Assembly: GCF_036013935.1 (NCBI RefSeq)
Contig: NZ_CP107902.1
Coordinates: forward strand, 7,349,001-7,413,000
Source: Streptomyces sp. NBC_00461
GTDB lineage: Bacteria > Actinomycetota > Actinomycetes > Streptomycetales > Streptomycetaceae
Direction: 5' to 3'
DNA length: 64,000 nucleotides
Under the pieces are notes generated by a model, which ran no database searches, had not been told where the DNA came from, and saw only the letters and a list, made by a program, of their open reading frames with translations. The position numbers were made by a program, and so were the translations under genes. Positions 20,401 to 27,905 of the stretch are shown here, one piece after another; positions within the stretch are counted from its first letter, which is position 1, and the number at the start of each line of letters is the position of its first letter.

Positions 20401-21562
20401 GGCGCCCTCGCCGGCCGCCCCACGCCCTACCCGCACGAGGAAACCCGCCCCCGTCACCGCCCGTCTCACCGGCAACCGTCTGCTGAGCCTCCAAGGCGCC
20501 GGAAAGGAGGTACGCCGCTTCACCTTCGACACCCGCGACAGCGAGACGCCGCTCCTCTACGAGGCGGGCGACGCGCTCGGCGTCCGGCCGCTCAACTCCC
20601 GCACACTGGTGGGGGAATGGCTGGACGTGACCGGCCTGGACGCGGACAGCGTCGTCGACCTGAACGGCGCAGGCGAAGTCCCCCTCGGTGAGGCCCTGTT
20701 GAGCAACCTCGACATCACCCGCATCACTCCCGACCTGCTTCGATTCATCGCCGAAAGGGCCCACGACCCACGGGAGTTGAAGAAGCTGCTGCGCCCTGAC
20801 AACAAGGGGGAGCTGGCGAAGTGGTCCTGGGGCCGGCAGGCCGTCGACGTGGTCGCCGAGCACGGGGTCCGAGCCGACGCCCAGGACTGGGCCGACGTGC
20901 TCGGACGCCTGCAGCCCCGCCTGTACTCCATATCGTCCAGCCCGCTGACCGACCCCCACCTCGTCTCACTGACCGTCTCCGTGGTCCGGTACGAGAACCT
21001 GGCCGGCCGCCCCCGCCACGGCGTCTGCTCCCCCTTCCTGGCCGACGCCGAACCGGACACTCCCGTTCCGGTCCATGTGCAGCCCTCCACGCACTTCCGT
21101 CCGCCCGCCGACCCCGCCACCCCGATGATCATGATCGGACCGGGCACCGGCGTCGCCCCGTTCATCGGCTTCCTGGAACAGCGCCGCGCCCTCGGCCACC
21201 GCGGCCCCAACTGGCTGTTCTTCGGCGAACAGCACCGGGCCACCGACTTCTACTACGAGGACGAGCTGACCGGCTTCGTCGCCGACGGCACGCTCGACCG
21301 GCTGGACACCGCCTTCTCCCGTGACCAGCGCGCCAAGGTGTACGTCCAGGACCGTATGCGCGAGCACGGGCCGCTGCTGTGGTCCTGGCTGCAGGACGGT
21401 GCGCACTTCTATGTCTGCGGGGATGCGTCCCGCATGGCCAAGGACGTCGACCAGGCGCTCAGGGACATCGCCGTCGTGCACGGGGGGCTGGGCGAAGCGG
21501 GGGCGACGGCGTATGTGAAGCAGCTCGCAACGGACAAGCGGTACGTGCGGGACGTGTACTGA
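17444..21562 (+). CDS. Assimilatory nitrate reductase fused to CysJ-like flavodoxin/FAD reductase
   Basis: A 1372-residue single-chain electron-transfer enzyme. Residues about 15-700 form a molybdopterin oxidoreductase of the NasC/NarB type: a [4Fe-4S] site at C23, C26, C30 and the Cys of RLCTKG, then bis-MGD motifs ([28 protein letters not shown]). After a Pro/Ala linker, a flavodoxin domain begins at about 831 ([20 protein letters not shown]). An FAD-binding region and an NADPH-binding domain follow ([13 protein letters not shown] at about 1227), ending RDVY exactly as CysJ does. It should reduce nitrate with NAD(P)H without a separate reductase subunit. GTG at 17444 or 17450, or ATG at 17483, could be the start. 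Confidence 0.93.
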   Translation: MPVAAPDSRNASTMKATKVRTVCSYCGVGCGIVLDVGLGPDGRRTVLKASGDKDHPANFGRLCTKGSTTADMLAAPGRLTTALVRHERGEEHVPDAVGAAVRETARRLRAVVDEHGPDAIAFYVSGQMSLEAQYLANKLAKGFVRTNQIESNSRLCMASAGTGYKLSLGADGPPGSYQDLDRADLFLVIGSNMADCHPILFLRMMDRVKSAGAKLIVVDPRRTATAAKADLFLQIKPGTDLALLNGLLHLLHENGHTDADFIARHTDGWEEMPAFLAGYPPAAVAEITGIPEDDIREAARLIGEAGEWTSCWTMGLNQSTHGTWNTNALVNLHLATGAICRPGSGPFSLTGQPNAMGGREMGYMGPGLPGQRSVLVAEERAFVEELWQLEPGSIRADGVGKGTVEMFRRMADGDIKACWIICTNPVASVGNRKTVIEGLEAAEFVVTQDVFHDTETNAYADIVLPAALWTETEGVLINSERNLTLARPAVDPPGEAMADWRIIAAVAREMGYEQGFSYDSAEDVFEEIKRAWNPKTGWDLRGVTYERLRETPVQWPAASGDGPDRNPVRYVGEDGTLTFPTASGRAAFFARPHVPAAEMPDDDYPFVLNTGRLQHQWHTLTKTAKVPKLNKLNPGPFVELHPQDADRLDIAEGDSVEVASRRGRAVLPAVVTDRVRPGSCFAPFHWNDLFGEYLSVNAVTSDAVDPLSFQPELKVCAVSLTKVSTPVTVRTPGAEAAVEVLPTPMPPPIPVPLPAVDPFGLAPAPPPVLTAQERQYLVGFLAGISSGAPGVPVLPPSAPFSPEHALWVNGVLAGMYSRSTEPAPVLSAPGREVVILWASQTGNAEDFAAATAERLKTDGHAASLLGMDEADPAALPAGADLLLITSTFGDGDAPDNGTGFWETLAATDTPRMDGRRFAVLALGDSSYDDFCGHGRRLDHRLDELGGLRLAPRTDCEPDYEDAAHAWLAQVLTALSGTPAPAPALAPAPSPAAPRPTRTRKPAPVTARLTGNRLLSLQGAGKEVRRFTFDTRDSETPLLYEAGDALGVRPLNSRTLVGEWLDVTGLDADSVVDLNGAGEVPLGEALLSNLDITRITPDLLRFIAERAHDPRELKKLLRPDNKGELAKWSWGRQAVDVVAEHGVRADAQDWADVLGRLQPRLYSISSSPLTDPHLVSLTVSVVRYENLAGRPRHGVCSPFLADAEPDTPVPVHVQPSTHFRPPADPATPMIMIGPGTGVAPFIGFLEQRRALGHRGPNWLFFGEQHRATDFYYEDELTGFVADGTLDRLDTAFSRDQRAKVYVQDRMREHGPLLWSWLQDGAHFYVCGDASRMAKDVDQALRDIAVVHGGLGEAGATAYVKQLATDKRYVRDVY

Positions 21563-21610
21563 GCGGTAGGGGGTAGGGGGTAGGCGGTCGGCGGCCGGCC
21601 GCGGACGCAT

Positions 21611-21673
21611 CGTGGCTGGTCGCTCCTACGCGGCGGAGCCGCGCATCCGCACTGTCCCGCGCCCCTTCGGGGC
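21611..21673. repeat. Common Streptomyces-type intergenic element with GCCCCTTCGGGGC hairpin
   Basis: The stretch has CATCGTGGCTGGTCGC, an inverted repeat around CGGCGGAGCCGC and a GCCCC-TTCG-GGGC hairpin, an arrangement I recognise as recurring between Streptomyces genes. It may terminate the nitrate reductase transcript. Copy number was not checked. Confidence 0.5.
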
Positions 21674-21688
21674 ACTTAGGCTCGATGT

Positions 21689-22648
21689 ATGAGAGAGCTC
21701 TCAAAGACGGCGCAGCGGTGGGCGGCCCAGCGACGTACGGCGGGGGCGGTTCTCGCGCGGCCCGTCACCGAGCGGGGCTTCGGGCCCCGGCACCCGGGCG
21801 ACGCGATCCTGATCGACGCGGATGGGACCTGCCACGGCTCCCTCTACCTGGGCGCCTTCGACCGACAGCTGGCCGAGGAGGCCGTCTCGCTCGCCCCCGG
21901 GCACACCGCTCGCGTCTGCGCGGTGGCCGTACATGACGACGCGGTGAGGGAGGCGGGCCTGACCTGCGGCGGGCAGGCCGAGATCCTGCTGCAGCCCCTG
22001 CCCGCCGTCCCGCCCCGCTGGTGGGAGCTGCTCGCCGCGGGTGCCGACGCCGCGCTGATCACCTGGCTCGACGAACCACGTCTCCATGCCGTCAGCACCG
22101 TGGTCACCCCGGGCCCGGGACCGGACGAGGCGGATCTGCCGCCGCAGGCCACCGCACGCGCACGTGAGCTGCTCGCCCGCCACCGCGCCGGGCGTGAGGT
22201 GCAGGCCACCGACGCCGGACTCGTCCTCATCGAGACCTGCCCCGCCGTACCCCGTCTGGTGATCGTCGGCGGCGGTGAACTCGCCGAACTCCTCGTCGCC
22301 CAGGCCGGATTGCTCGGCTGGCAGGCCGAGGTCACCGCGACCGCACGGGACGCCGCCGAGCTGCTCGCCGAGCGCCCCGCGGCCGCCTGTCTGATCATGC
22401 TCAGCCATGAACCCGACGTGGACGTCCCCACCCTGCGCACCGCCCTGACCTCGGGCATCCCGTACGTGGGCGCACTGGGCTCACGGCATACGCAGGAGCG
22501 GCGTGCCGCCGGGCTGGTCGAGGCGGGCCTCGACGACGAGCACCTGGACCGCATCCACGGCCCGATCGGCCTGGACATCGGCGCCCGCACCCCGGCGGAG
22601 ACCGCGATGGCCATCTGCGCGGAGGTCCTCACGGCGCTCGGACACTAG
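21689..22648 (+). CDS. XdhC/CoxI family molybdenum-enzyme maturation protein
   Basis: A 319-residue cytoplasmic protein with an N-terminal XdhC_CoxI-type domain (GDAILIDADGTCHGSLYLG) and a C-terminal Rossmann domain (PRLVIVGGGELAELLVAQA; then YVGALGSRHTQERRAAGL; IHGPIGLDIGARTPAETA). The last motif is diagnostic. XdhC proteins bind molybdenum cofactor and deliver its sulfurated form to xanthine dehydrogenase-type enzymes. No such dehydrogenase is in the window. The neighbours are a bis-MGD nitrate reductase upstream and a small molybdopterin-domain protein downstream, so it may serve these, or act on enzymes elsewhere. Confidence 0.88.
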   Translation: MRELSKTAQRWAAQRRTAGAVLARPVTERGFGPRHPGDAILIDADGTCHGSLYLGAFDRQLAEEAVSLAPGHTARVCAVAVHDDAVREAGLTCGGQAEILLQPLPAVPPRWWELLAAGADAALITWLDEPRLHAVSTVVTPGPGPDEADLPPQATARARELLARHRAGREVQATDAGLVLIETCPAVPRLVIVGGGELAELLVAQAGLLGWQAEVTATARDAAELLAERPAAACLIMLSHEPDVDVPTLRTALTSGIPYVGALGSRHTQERRAAGLVEAGLDDEHLDRIHGPIGLDIGARTPAETAMAICAEVLTALGH

Positions 22649-22778
22649 CCGTAGACGCGGATGCCAGTCAAAGATCCCCTGTTGCATCGCACAAGCCCGG
22701 CTGTGCACTTGCTTTGGTGCGCAGGTGCGTTTGCCCGAGGCTGCCGTCCGGGTACGGTCTTCCGGGAGGTGGTGGCCC

Positions 22779-23291
22779 GTGAGCCAGTCCCTGACCCTGT
22801 CGGTCGCCCGGACCGGTCCCGTCGCCGAGTTCGCCCGGACCGGTCCCGTCGCCGAGTTCGCCCTGACCGGTGACCTCGCCCGCCCGGCCCGGCTGACCGT
22901 GCCCGACCTGCTCGGCTGGCCGCAGCGCGAGGCGCGCGTCGCCTTCGAGTGCCGGACCAGCGGCGTGCAGCACCACCGGTTCACCGGACCCCTGCTGTAC
23001 GACGTGCTGTCGGACGCGGGCCCCGGCTTCGATCCCGCCCGCCGCAAGGACCGGCTGCGCTTCCTGATCGCCGTCAGCGGCACGGACGGCCATCACGCGC
23101 TGCTGTCCTGGGCCGAGATCGACCCCGACTTCGCGCATGCGCCCGTGCTGCTCGCAGTCAGCATCGACGACACCCCGCTGGACCGCGCCGGATCCCAGCT
23201 GGTCCTGCCGCAGGACCGCTGCGGAGCCCGCTACATCAGCGGAATCAGGGCGATTCGGGTGGACGGGGGATACCCGCGCGCTGAAGCGTGA
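22779..23291 (+). CDS. Small molybdopterin-binding-domain (sulfite oxidase-like) protein
   Basis: A 170-residue protein matching a short version of the oxidoreductase molybdopterin-binding domain: LTVPDLLGWPQREARVAFEC carries the Cys expected to ligate Mo, and YISGIRAIRVDGGYPRAEA is a typical end. It has no signal peptide. GTG at 22779 is chosen for AGGTGG about 6 bases upstream. The N-terminal part contains a perfect 27-base tandem duplication (22806-22859) that repeats ARTGPVAEF, an unusual recent expansion outside the catalytic region. Catalysis by such a small domain is unproven. Confidence 0.72.
   Translation: MSQSLTLSVARTGPVAEFARTGPVAEFALTGDLARPARLTVPDLLGWPQREARVAFECRTSGVQHHRFTGPLLYDVLSDAGPGFDPARRKDRLRFLIAVSGTDGHHALLSWAEIDPDFAHAPVLLAVSIDDTPLDRAGSQLVLPQDRCGARYISGIRAIRVDGGYPRAEA
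22806..22859 (+). repeat. Perfect 27-bp tandem duplication inside the molybdopterin-domain gene
   Basis: Two identical 27-base units (each begins GCCCGGACCGGTCCCGTC) at 22806-22832 and 22833-22859 keep the frame and duplicate nine residues. A third diverged partial unit follows. Confidence 0.9.
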
Positions 23292-23371
23292 GCCATACAC
23301 GGTCCCGGGTCAGCGGCAGGGCGCCTCCGTGAAGCGCACACCGGTCGGTTCGTGTGTCCGGGGGTGGTGGT

Positions 23372-23405
23372 GGGGAGGGGCCGGTGCGGGCAGCGGCCCC
23401 TCCCC
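23372..23405. terminator. Hairpin between convergent molybdopterin-domain and DUF305 genes
   Basis: An 11-bp stem, GGGGAGGGGCC paired with GGCCCCTCCCC, with a 12-base loop, sits between two convergent stops and probably serves both. Confidence 0.75.
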
Positions 23406-23413
23406 GAAGGGCG

Positions 23414-24100
23414 TCAGCTCTTGCCGAGGAGCTTGTTCATCTCCGTGATCTCGGCGGTCTGCCCGGTGACGATGTCATCGGCCATCCCGATGGCAGGGCC
23501 GTACGCGCCCTTGTCCTTCTCGGTACCGGCCATCTCGACGGCACCCTCGTGGTGCTCGGTCATCATGGTCAGGAACATGGTGTCGAATGCCTTGCCGGAC
23601 GCCTTCTCCAGCTTGTCCATGTCCTTGCCGTCCATCATGCCGCTCATGCCGCTCATGCCGGTCGTCCCACTCGTCCCGTTCTTGCCCGAGTGCGCCGAGT
23701 GGTCCATGCCGGGCATGGCCGAGGGCACCTTCTCGCCCCAGCCCTTCAGCCATCCGCTCATGGTCCGGATCTCCGGGTCCTGCGCCTTCTCGATGCGCGA
23801 GGCGAGGTCCTGGACCTTGGCGGACGAGGCCCGGCCGGCGGCGAGCCGCGCCATCTCCAGGGCCTGCTGGTGGTGCGGGATCATGCCCTGCGCGAAGGCC
23901 ACGTCCTGCGCGTTGTGGGCGGTGCTCGACGAGGACGAGGACGAGGACGCGGACGAAGAGGCGGATGCGGACGGGGTGGTGTCCTGGCCGCCGTTGTCGC
24001 TGTCGCCGTCGTTGCCGCAGGCGGCGAGGACGAGCGCTGCGGTGACGGTCGCCGCGGCCAGGGTGGCGCGACGGGCCATGAACGTACGGGTGTTGCGCAT
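23414..24100 (-). CDS. DUF305 copper-island lipoprotein
   Basis: A 228-residue predicted lipoprotein (lipobox LAAC, Cys28) with a Ser-rich spacer and a DUF305 domain. The two signature histidine pairs are present: FAQGMIPHHQQALEMARLA and MMTEHHEGAVEMAGTEK. DUF305 is ferritin-like, often found with copper resistance genes, and the His/Met arrangement fits metal binding. A Met-rich loop (GMSGMSGMMDG) lies between the pairs. The MRNTRTF start at 24100 has AGGAG upstream. It lies downstream of the DUF6153 gene on the same strand. Confidence 0.88.
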   Translation of the reverse strand: MRNTRTFMARRATLAAATVTAALVLAACGNDGDSDNGGQDTTPSASASSSASSSSSSSSTAHNAQDVAFAQGMIPHHQQALEMARLAAGRASSAKVQDLASRIEKAQDPEIRTMSGWLKGWGEKVPSAMPGMDHSAHSGKNGTSGTTGMSGMSGMMDGKDMDKLEKASGKAFDTMFLTMMTEHHEGAVEMAGTEKDKGAYGPAIGMADDIVTGQTAEITEMNKLLGKS

Positions 24101-24227
24101 GCTGGAACTCCTGCTGTTGTGCGTGCGGCACGGCGCGTTGTCGTAGCGTCGCGTCGCTGCGTGAAAGGGATCCGGACGTGCCGAGGCGCACCGCGCGCAT
24201 GCCTGTGGGCGCGGTGCGGCGTGGTGT

Positions 24228-24629
24228 CTAGATCCGCAGGAGCTGGAGTTCCGCCAGGGAGGGCGGCGCGCGTGCACCGTCCGGGGCCGAACCCGCGTAC
24301 GGGCACGGGGCGTCGGGGGGCACGGGCACGGTCACCGGGTCGGCGACCAGGGCGGGCAGAGTCGGCCCGCCGCTCAACGCCCCTGACGCACAGGTCTGGT
24401 CGGCGTGGCGGACATGGCCGCCGCCGCAGTCGTCGCCCGCGCAGTCGTCGTGCACGCCGACCGCCACCGTCATGTGCCGGGGAGCGGAATGCGCGTGGAC
24501 GGCGCCGCCGGGAGCCAGGCCGTGCATGCCGAGCAGTCCGGCCAGCAGCGCGAGCACGAGCAGCGCCCGCCACCGCACGGAGGGCGGCGGCGCGGCGCGG
24601 AGCGGTGCACGGGCTGTCACGGCGCTCAT
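24228..24629 (-). CDS. DUF6153-like membrane protein, His/Cys rich
   Basis: A 133-residue protein with one N-terminal hydrophobic helix ending in the characteristic LLGMHGLAPGG, then a His/Cys-rich exterior (DDCAGDDCGGGHVRHADQTC) that could bind metal. The family is common in Streptomyces directly upstream of DUF305 genes, as here (127 bases apart, same strand). No function has been established to my knowledge. The His/Cys density and the copper neighbours suggest copper binding at the outer face of the membrane, which is inference. Confidence 0.75.
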   Translation of the reverse strand: MSAVTARAPLRAAPPPSVRWRALLVLALLAGLLGMHGLAPGGAVHAHSAPRHMTVAVGVHDDCAGDDCGGGHVRHADQTCASGALSGGPTLPALVADPVTVPVPPDAPCPYAGSAPDGARAPPSLAELQLLRI

Positions 24630-24660
24630 GGTACGCAGACTGCTGAGCGGGCGCCGACGC

Positions 24661-25128
24661 TCACCCCTGGCCGGCCGGGCGGGCGGTCCAGGTGATAAGC
24701 GGCGGCACGATCCGCGCGCACAGGGGGTGACCGCGCCCGTCGGTCAGCCCGAGCCGTCCCACCAGCAGTCCCTCGCGTACGGCGGCGTCGAGCACGTCGG
24801 CGGGCACGGCGTCGAGCATCAGCTTGGCGCGCCGGAACATGCCGAAGGCGCCGGAGTCGTCGACCGACCCCCACGAGAGATAGACGAAGCGGTTTCCGGG
24901 AGGCCCTTGAACATAAGGGCCCTTCACGTCCGTACCGGTGACCGTGCACTCCAGTGTCCAGCTCGCGGACGCGGCGTCGCCGGGCTGCGGGTCGAGCAAC
25001 TCGGCGGGCCGCTCCCTGCGCTGCACGGCCACATGGATGTTCGTGTACGACGGGATGCCGTCGTCGGGTCCGCACGCACGGCCGGGCAGGTCCACTCCGT
25101 CGATACGGATGCGCAGTCCGGCCGCCAT
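24661..25128 (-). CDS. DUF5990 family protein
   Basis: A 155-residue soluble protein recognised as DUF5990 by LRIRIDGVDLPGRACG at the start, YTNIHVAVQRRERPAELLD, and a late GRLGLTDGRGHPLCARI. The start is ATG at 25128. The function is unknown; the fold appears all-beta with one helix. It faces the Met-rich membrane protein gene at 25234 divergently across about 105 bases, so both promoters must lie in that gap. It shares nothing obvious with the copper genes around it. Confidence 0.75.
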   Translation of the reverse strand: MAAGLRIRIDGVDLPGRACGPDDGIPSYTNIHVAVQRRERPAELLDPQPGDAASASWTLECTVTGTDVKGPYVQGPPGNRFVYLSWGSVDDSGAFGMFRRAKLMLDAVPADVLDAAVREGLLVGRLGLTDGRGHPLCARIVPPLITWTARPAGQG

Positions 25129-25233
25129 CCCGTCACCGCCTCGTCTCGTCGCTGTGGTGGTCTCCAGTCTGCACCGGTGTGGTTGGGCATCCGCCGGGCG
25201 GGGCCGCAGCCGGGCGTGGCAGTATCGGGCGCC

Positions 25234-25860
25234 ATGACGGCGTCGGCTTCGGTACGCGGGGTGCGCGCGGCGGTGTTCGCCGCGCTGTGCGTGCTGCTCG
25301 CCGCCGGAGGACACGCGCTGGCGACCGGGATGGCACCGCCCGTGTGGGTACAGGCCGTCGGGTTCCTGCCGGTGTTCGCGGCCGCGTGTCTGCTGGGCGG
25401 CCGGGAGCGATCGCTGCCCGCGATCGGCGCGGGAACGCTTGCCGCCCAGGGCGGACTGCATCTCGTCTTCGACGCCATGCGGCCGCACTCCATGACGCTC
25501 ATGCAGGGAATGCACGGGATATATGGGATGCATGGGATGCACGCCATGCAGGGCATGCGCATGGCCCACTCCCAGGCCCTGACGCCGCACGCCACCGCCG
25601 CCCATGTCGGAGCGGCCGTGGTGCTGACCTGGTGGCTGCGGCGCGGCGAGGCCGCGGTGTGGTCGCTGCTCCGCCGGGCCGTCACGCTCGTACCGGGCCT
25701 CGCGGCCTGGTGGCAGGCGCGCGGCGGGGCGTGGCGGGTGCCGGGCGCGCGGGACGCCGTACGGCTGTGTGCCGACGGTGCGCGGCCGCTGCGGCGTCTG
25801 CTGCTGCGGCACGCGGTGCAGCGGCGCGGTCCGCCGCCGGGGATGTCGTACGCGCTCTGA
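25234..25860 (+). CDS. Met-rich polytopic membrane protein (copper-island paralogue 2)
   Basis: A 208-residue membrane protein with about four helices and a strikingly Met/His-rich loop (MQGMHGIYGMHGMHAMQGM) between helices 3 and 4. The tail is basic (LRRLLLRHAVQRRGPPPG), ending in SYAL. The architecture matches the 227-residue protein at 4223-4906, with a homologous first helix and GGRER after helix 2, so these are paralogues. The loop can plausibly coordinate Cu(I). It is followed after 39 bases by ycnI on the same strand and probably shares its transcript. Confidence 0.72.
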   Translation: MTASASVRGVRAAVFAALCVLLAAGGHALATGMAPPVWVQAVGFLPVFAAACLLGGRERSLPAIGAGTLAAQGGLHLVFDAMRPHSMTLMQGMHGIYGMHGMHAMQGMRMAHSQALTPHATAAHVGAAVVLTWWLRRGEAAVWSLLRRAVTLVPGLAAWWQARGGAWRVPGARDAVRLCADGARPLRRLLLRHAVQRRGPPPGMSYAL

Positions 25861-25899
25861 CCTCGACGTCCCTTCCCCAGTACGGAGATCCACCCACCC

Positions 25900-26658
25900 A
25901 TGTCGACCGCACGTACCGCCCTGCGCCGCGCCGGTGTCGTCACCGCCCTGGCCGCCGCCGGCGTCCTGACCGCGGCCGGTGTCGCCTCAGCGCACGTCAC
26001 CGTCCACCCCGACAGCTACGCGAAGGGCGCCACGGACGGCGTCCTGACCTTCCGTGTCCCCAACGAGGAGGACACGGCGAGCACCACCAAGGTGCAGGTC
26101 TTCCTGCCCACCGACCACCCCGTCCTCGGAGTGCTCGTCTCACCGCCGCAGAACGGCTGGACGGCGAAGGTCACGAACACGAAGCTGAAGACGCCGGTCA
26201 AGACCGATGACGGCACCATCACCGACGCCGTCTCCGAGATCACCTGGACCGGCGGGAAGATCGGCGCGGGCCAGTACCAGGACTTCAACGTAGCCTTCGG
26301 TCAACTGCCCGAGAACACCGACCAGTTGACCTTCAAGACCCTGCAGACCTACTCCGACGGCAAGACCGTCCGCTGGATCGAGGAGGCACAGTCGGGCGAG
26401 GACGAGCCGGAGAACCCCGCGCCGGTCCTCAAGCTCACCGCCAAGGGCGCCGAGGAGGGCAGCACCCCGGCTGCCTCGGCGAAGGCGTCGAACATCTCCG
26501 GCAGCTCAGGCGGTTCAGCCGGCTCCGCGTCGGCCTCCGCCGACAGCAGCGACTCGACCGCCCGCGGGCTCGGGGTCGCCGGGCTGGGCGTGGGTGTGCT
26601 CGGCCTCGCGGCGGCGGCATTCGCCCTGGTGCGCAACCGCGCCAACAGGGCCGAGTAG
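25900..26658 (+). CDS. YcnI-like copper-binding membrane protein (DUF1775)
   Basis: A 252-residue exported protein. The signal peptide is cleaved at SAH, leaving His32 as the N-terminal residue, the copper ligand used in YcnI. The DUF1775 domain covers about 32-180 (HVTVHPDSYAKGATDGVLTF; VRWIEEAQSGEDEPENPAP). A Ser/Gly linker and a C-terminal transmembrane helix (LGVAGLGVGVLGLAAAAFAL) anchor it outward. In Bacillus, YcnI works with a CopCD homologue; here CopC-CopD is encoded 9 kb away in the same island. A convergent hairpin terminator follows. Confidence 0.92.
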   Translation: MSTARTALRRAGVVTALAAAGVLTAAGVASAHVTVHPDSYAKGATDGVLTFRVPNEEDTASTTKVQVFLPTDHPVLGVLVSPPQNGWTAKVTNTKLKTPVKTDDGTITDAVSEITWTGGKIGAGQYQDFNVAFGQLPENTDQLTFKTLQTYSDGKTVRWIEEAQSGEDEPENPAPVLKLTAKGAEEGSTPAASAKASNISGSSGGSAGSASASADSSDSTARGLGVAGLGVGVLGLAAAAFALVRNRANRAE

Positions 26659-26669
26659 CACAGCGATAC

Positions 26670-26710
26670 ACCGCCTGCCCGGACCGCTGCGACCGGACCG
26701 GGCAGGCGGT
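26670..26710. terminator. Convergent terminator between ycnI-like and marR-like genes
   Basis: A 13-bp stem, ACCGCCTGCCCGG paired with CCGGGCAGGCGGT, with a 15-base loop, lies between two convergent stop codons. Confidence 0.8.
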
Positions 26711-26742
26711 GCACATACCCGGGCGGTGCGGGGACACCCGCC

Positions 26743-27255
26743 CTACGGAGCCTTCGACGGCCCGGACTCCTCGGCGAGGTCCGGCAGCAGCCCGCACATC
26801 GCCTCGTGCTGCTTCGGGCCCATGACGTGGGTCAGGGCCCGGGTCACGGTCGTCGCGAGGGTGCCGGAGGCCTCCTCCAGGAGGCGGCGGGCCTTGTCGG
26901 TGAGGGCGACCTCGATGCCCCGCTTGTCGCCGCAGACCGACTTGCGGGTGACGAGCCCGGCGTGCTGGAGGCACGCGATCTGATAGGTGAGCCGGGTCTT
27001 GGGGCGGCCGAGGAGCTCCGCGATCCGCGTCATGCGCAGGCCCTCCCTGGGTGACTCGGCGAGCAGGCACAGGATCAGGAACTCGTCGTGCGAGACGTCC
27101 AGCCGCTCCTTCACCACGGAGCGCAGCTCCTGCTCCACCGCCCCCATGGCCGCCAGCATCACCATCCAGGCCCGCAGTTCTCCGGGCAGCAGTCCGCCAC
27201 CCTGCGCCGGCGGGCATTCGGGCAGGTCGGTGGGGTGCTCCTCGGGGTCGGCCAT
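26743..27255 (-). CDS. MarR family transcriptional regulator
   Basis: A 170-residue winged-helix regulator. The MarR core is visible: LDVSHDEFLILCLLAESPRE, then LRMTRIAELLGRPKTRLTYQ as the DNA-reading helix-turn-helix, the LQHAGLVTRKSV turn, and the wing with GDKRGIEVALTDKARRLLEE. One cysteine (SVCGDKRG) lies next to the wing and could sense oxidation, as in OhrR/MgrA-type members, though this position is not the classical one. It is transcribed divergently from the YceI gene across 127 bases that hold three copies of its probable operator. Confidence 0.9.
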   Translation of the reverse strand: MADPEEHPTDLPECPPAQGGGLLPGELRAWMVMLAAMGAVEQELRSVVKERLDVSHDEFLILCLLAESPREGLRMTRIAELLGRPKTRLTYQIACLQHAGLVTRKSVCGDKRGIEVALTDKARRLLEEASGTLATTVTRALTHVMGPKQHEAMCGLLPDLAEESGPSKAP

Positions 27256-27272
27256 GCTGTCGAGTCTACCTG

Positions 27273-27345
27273 TTGTCCAATTTTGGATGAGGGGGTTGTC
27301 CAGATTTGGATGATGGGTTAGCGTGAGTCATCCAAATTTGAATCA
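27273..27345. promoter_or_regulatory. Three palindromic operator-like sites between marR-like and yceI-like genes
   Basis: Near-identical inverted repeats occur at 27273-27290 (TTGTCCAATTTTGGATGA), 27296-27313 (TTGTCCAGATTTGGATGA) and 27328-27345 (TCATCCAAATTTGAATCA). They are 23 and 32 bases apart, start to start, AT-rich in a GC-rich genome, and centred on the divergent promoters, as expected for a MarR dimer. The middle site overlaps the likely core promoters. Confidence 0.82.
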
Positions 27346-27382
27346 CCTGCTCGTGGCATCCCCCCGCTCACTGGAGAAGATC

Positions 27383-27898
27383 ATGACCGCCGCCGTCGAA
27401 ACCGGTGTCTGGCAGCTCGACGCCGCCGCCTCCACCGTCGCCCTGCGCCACAAGACGATGTGGGGCCTCGTCACCGTCAAGGGCGCCTTCGCCGCCGTCG
27501 GGGGACAGGGCGAGGTCCGGCCCGACGGCTCCGCCGCCGGCACCCTGACCCTGGACGCCGCCACCCTCGACACCAAGAACAAGAAGCGCGACGAGCACCT
27601 GCGCTCCGCCGACTTCTTCGACGTCGAGAACCACCCCGAGATCACCTTCGCCGTCCGCAGCGCGGAGGCCCGCGCCGGCGACACCGTGGAGGTGTCCGGT
27701 CAGCTGACCGTGCGCGGCATCAGCCGCCCGCAGTCCCTCACCGCGCGGCTGGCCGGCGCGGACGCCGACGCACTCACCCTGGACGCGGAGTTCACCCTGG
27801 ACCGCGCCGAGTTCGGCCTGGGCTGGAACCAGATGGGCATGATCCGCGGCCTCACCACCGTCGCCGCCACGCTCCGCTTCGTGCGTACGGCGGCCTGA
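27383..27898 (+). CDS. YceI family protein
   Basis: A 171-residue YceI-domain protein without a signal peptide. Typical motifs: GVWQLDAAASTVALRHKTMWG, then LTLDAATLDTKNKKRDEHLR, SADFFDVENHPEITF, and the final FGLGWNQMGMIRGLTTV. YceI proteins bind isoprenoid-like lipids in a beta-barrel, and actinobacterial cytosolic copies are often controlled by MarR repressors, as here. ATG at 27383 is preceded by GGAGAAG. The upstream in-frame ATG is not used because it falls in the operator region. Confidence 0.92.
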   Translation: MTAAVETGVWQLDAAASTVALRHKTMWGLVTVKGAFAAVGGQGEVRPDGSAAGTLTLDAATLDTKNKKRDEHLRSADFFDVENHPEITFAVRSAEARAGDTVEVSGQLTVRGISRPQSLTARLAGADADALTLDAEFTLDRAEFGLGWNQMGMIRGLTTVAATLRFVRTAA

Positions 27899-27905
27899 CG
27901 CACCG

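Noticed and set aside
17063..20959. 1298-codon open frame on the minus strand
   Set aside because: It is antisense to the nitrate reductase gene; its translation is low-complexity (His, Gly, Arg, Val rich) with no family motifs, a product of GC-rich third positions.
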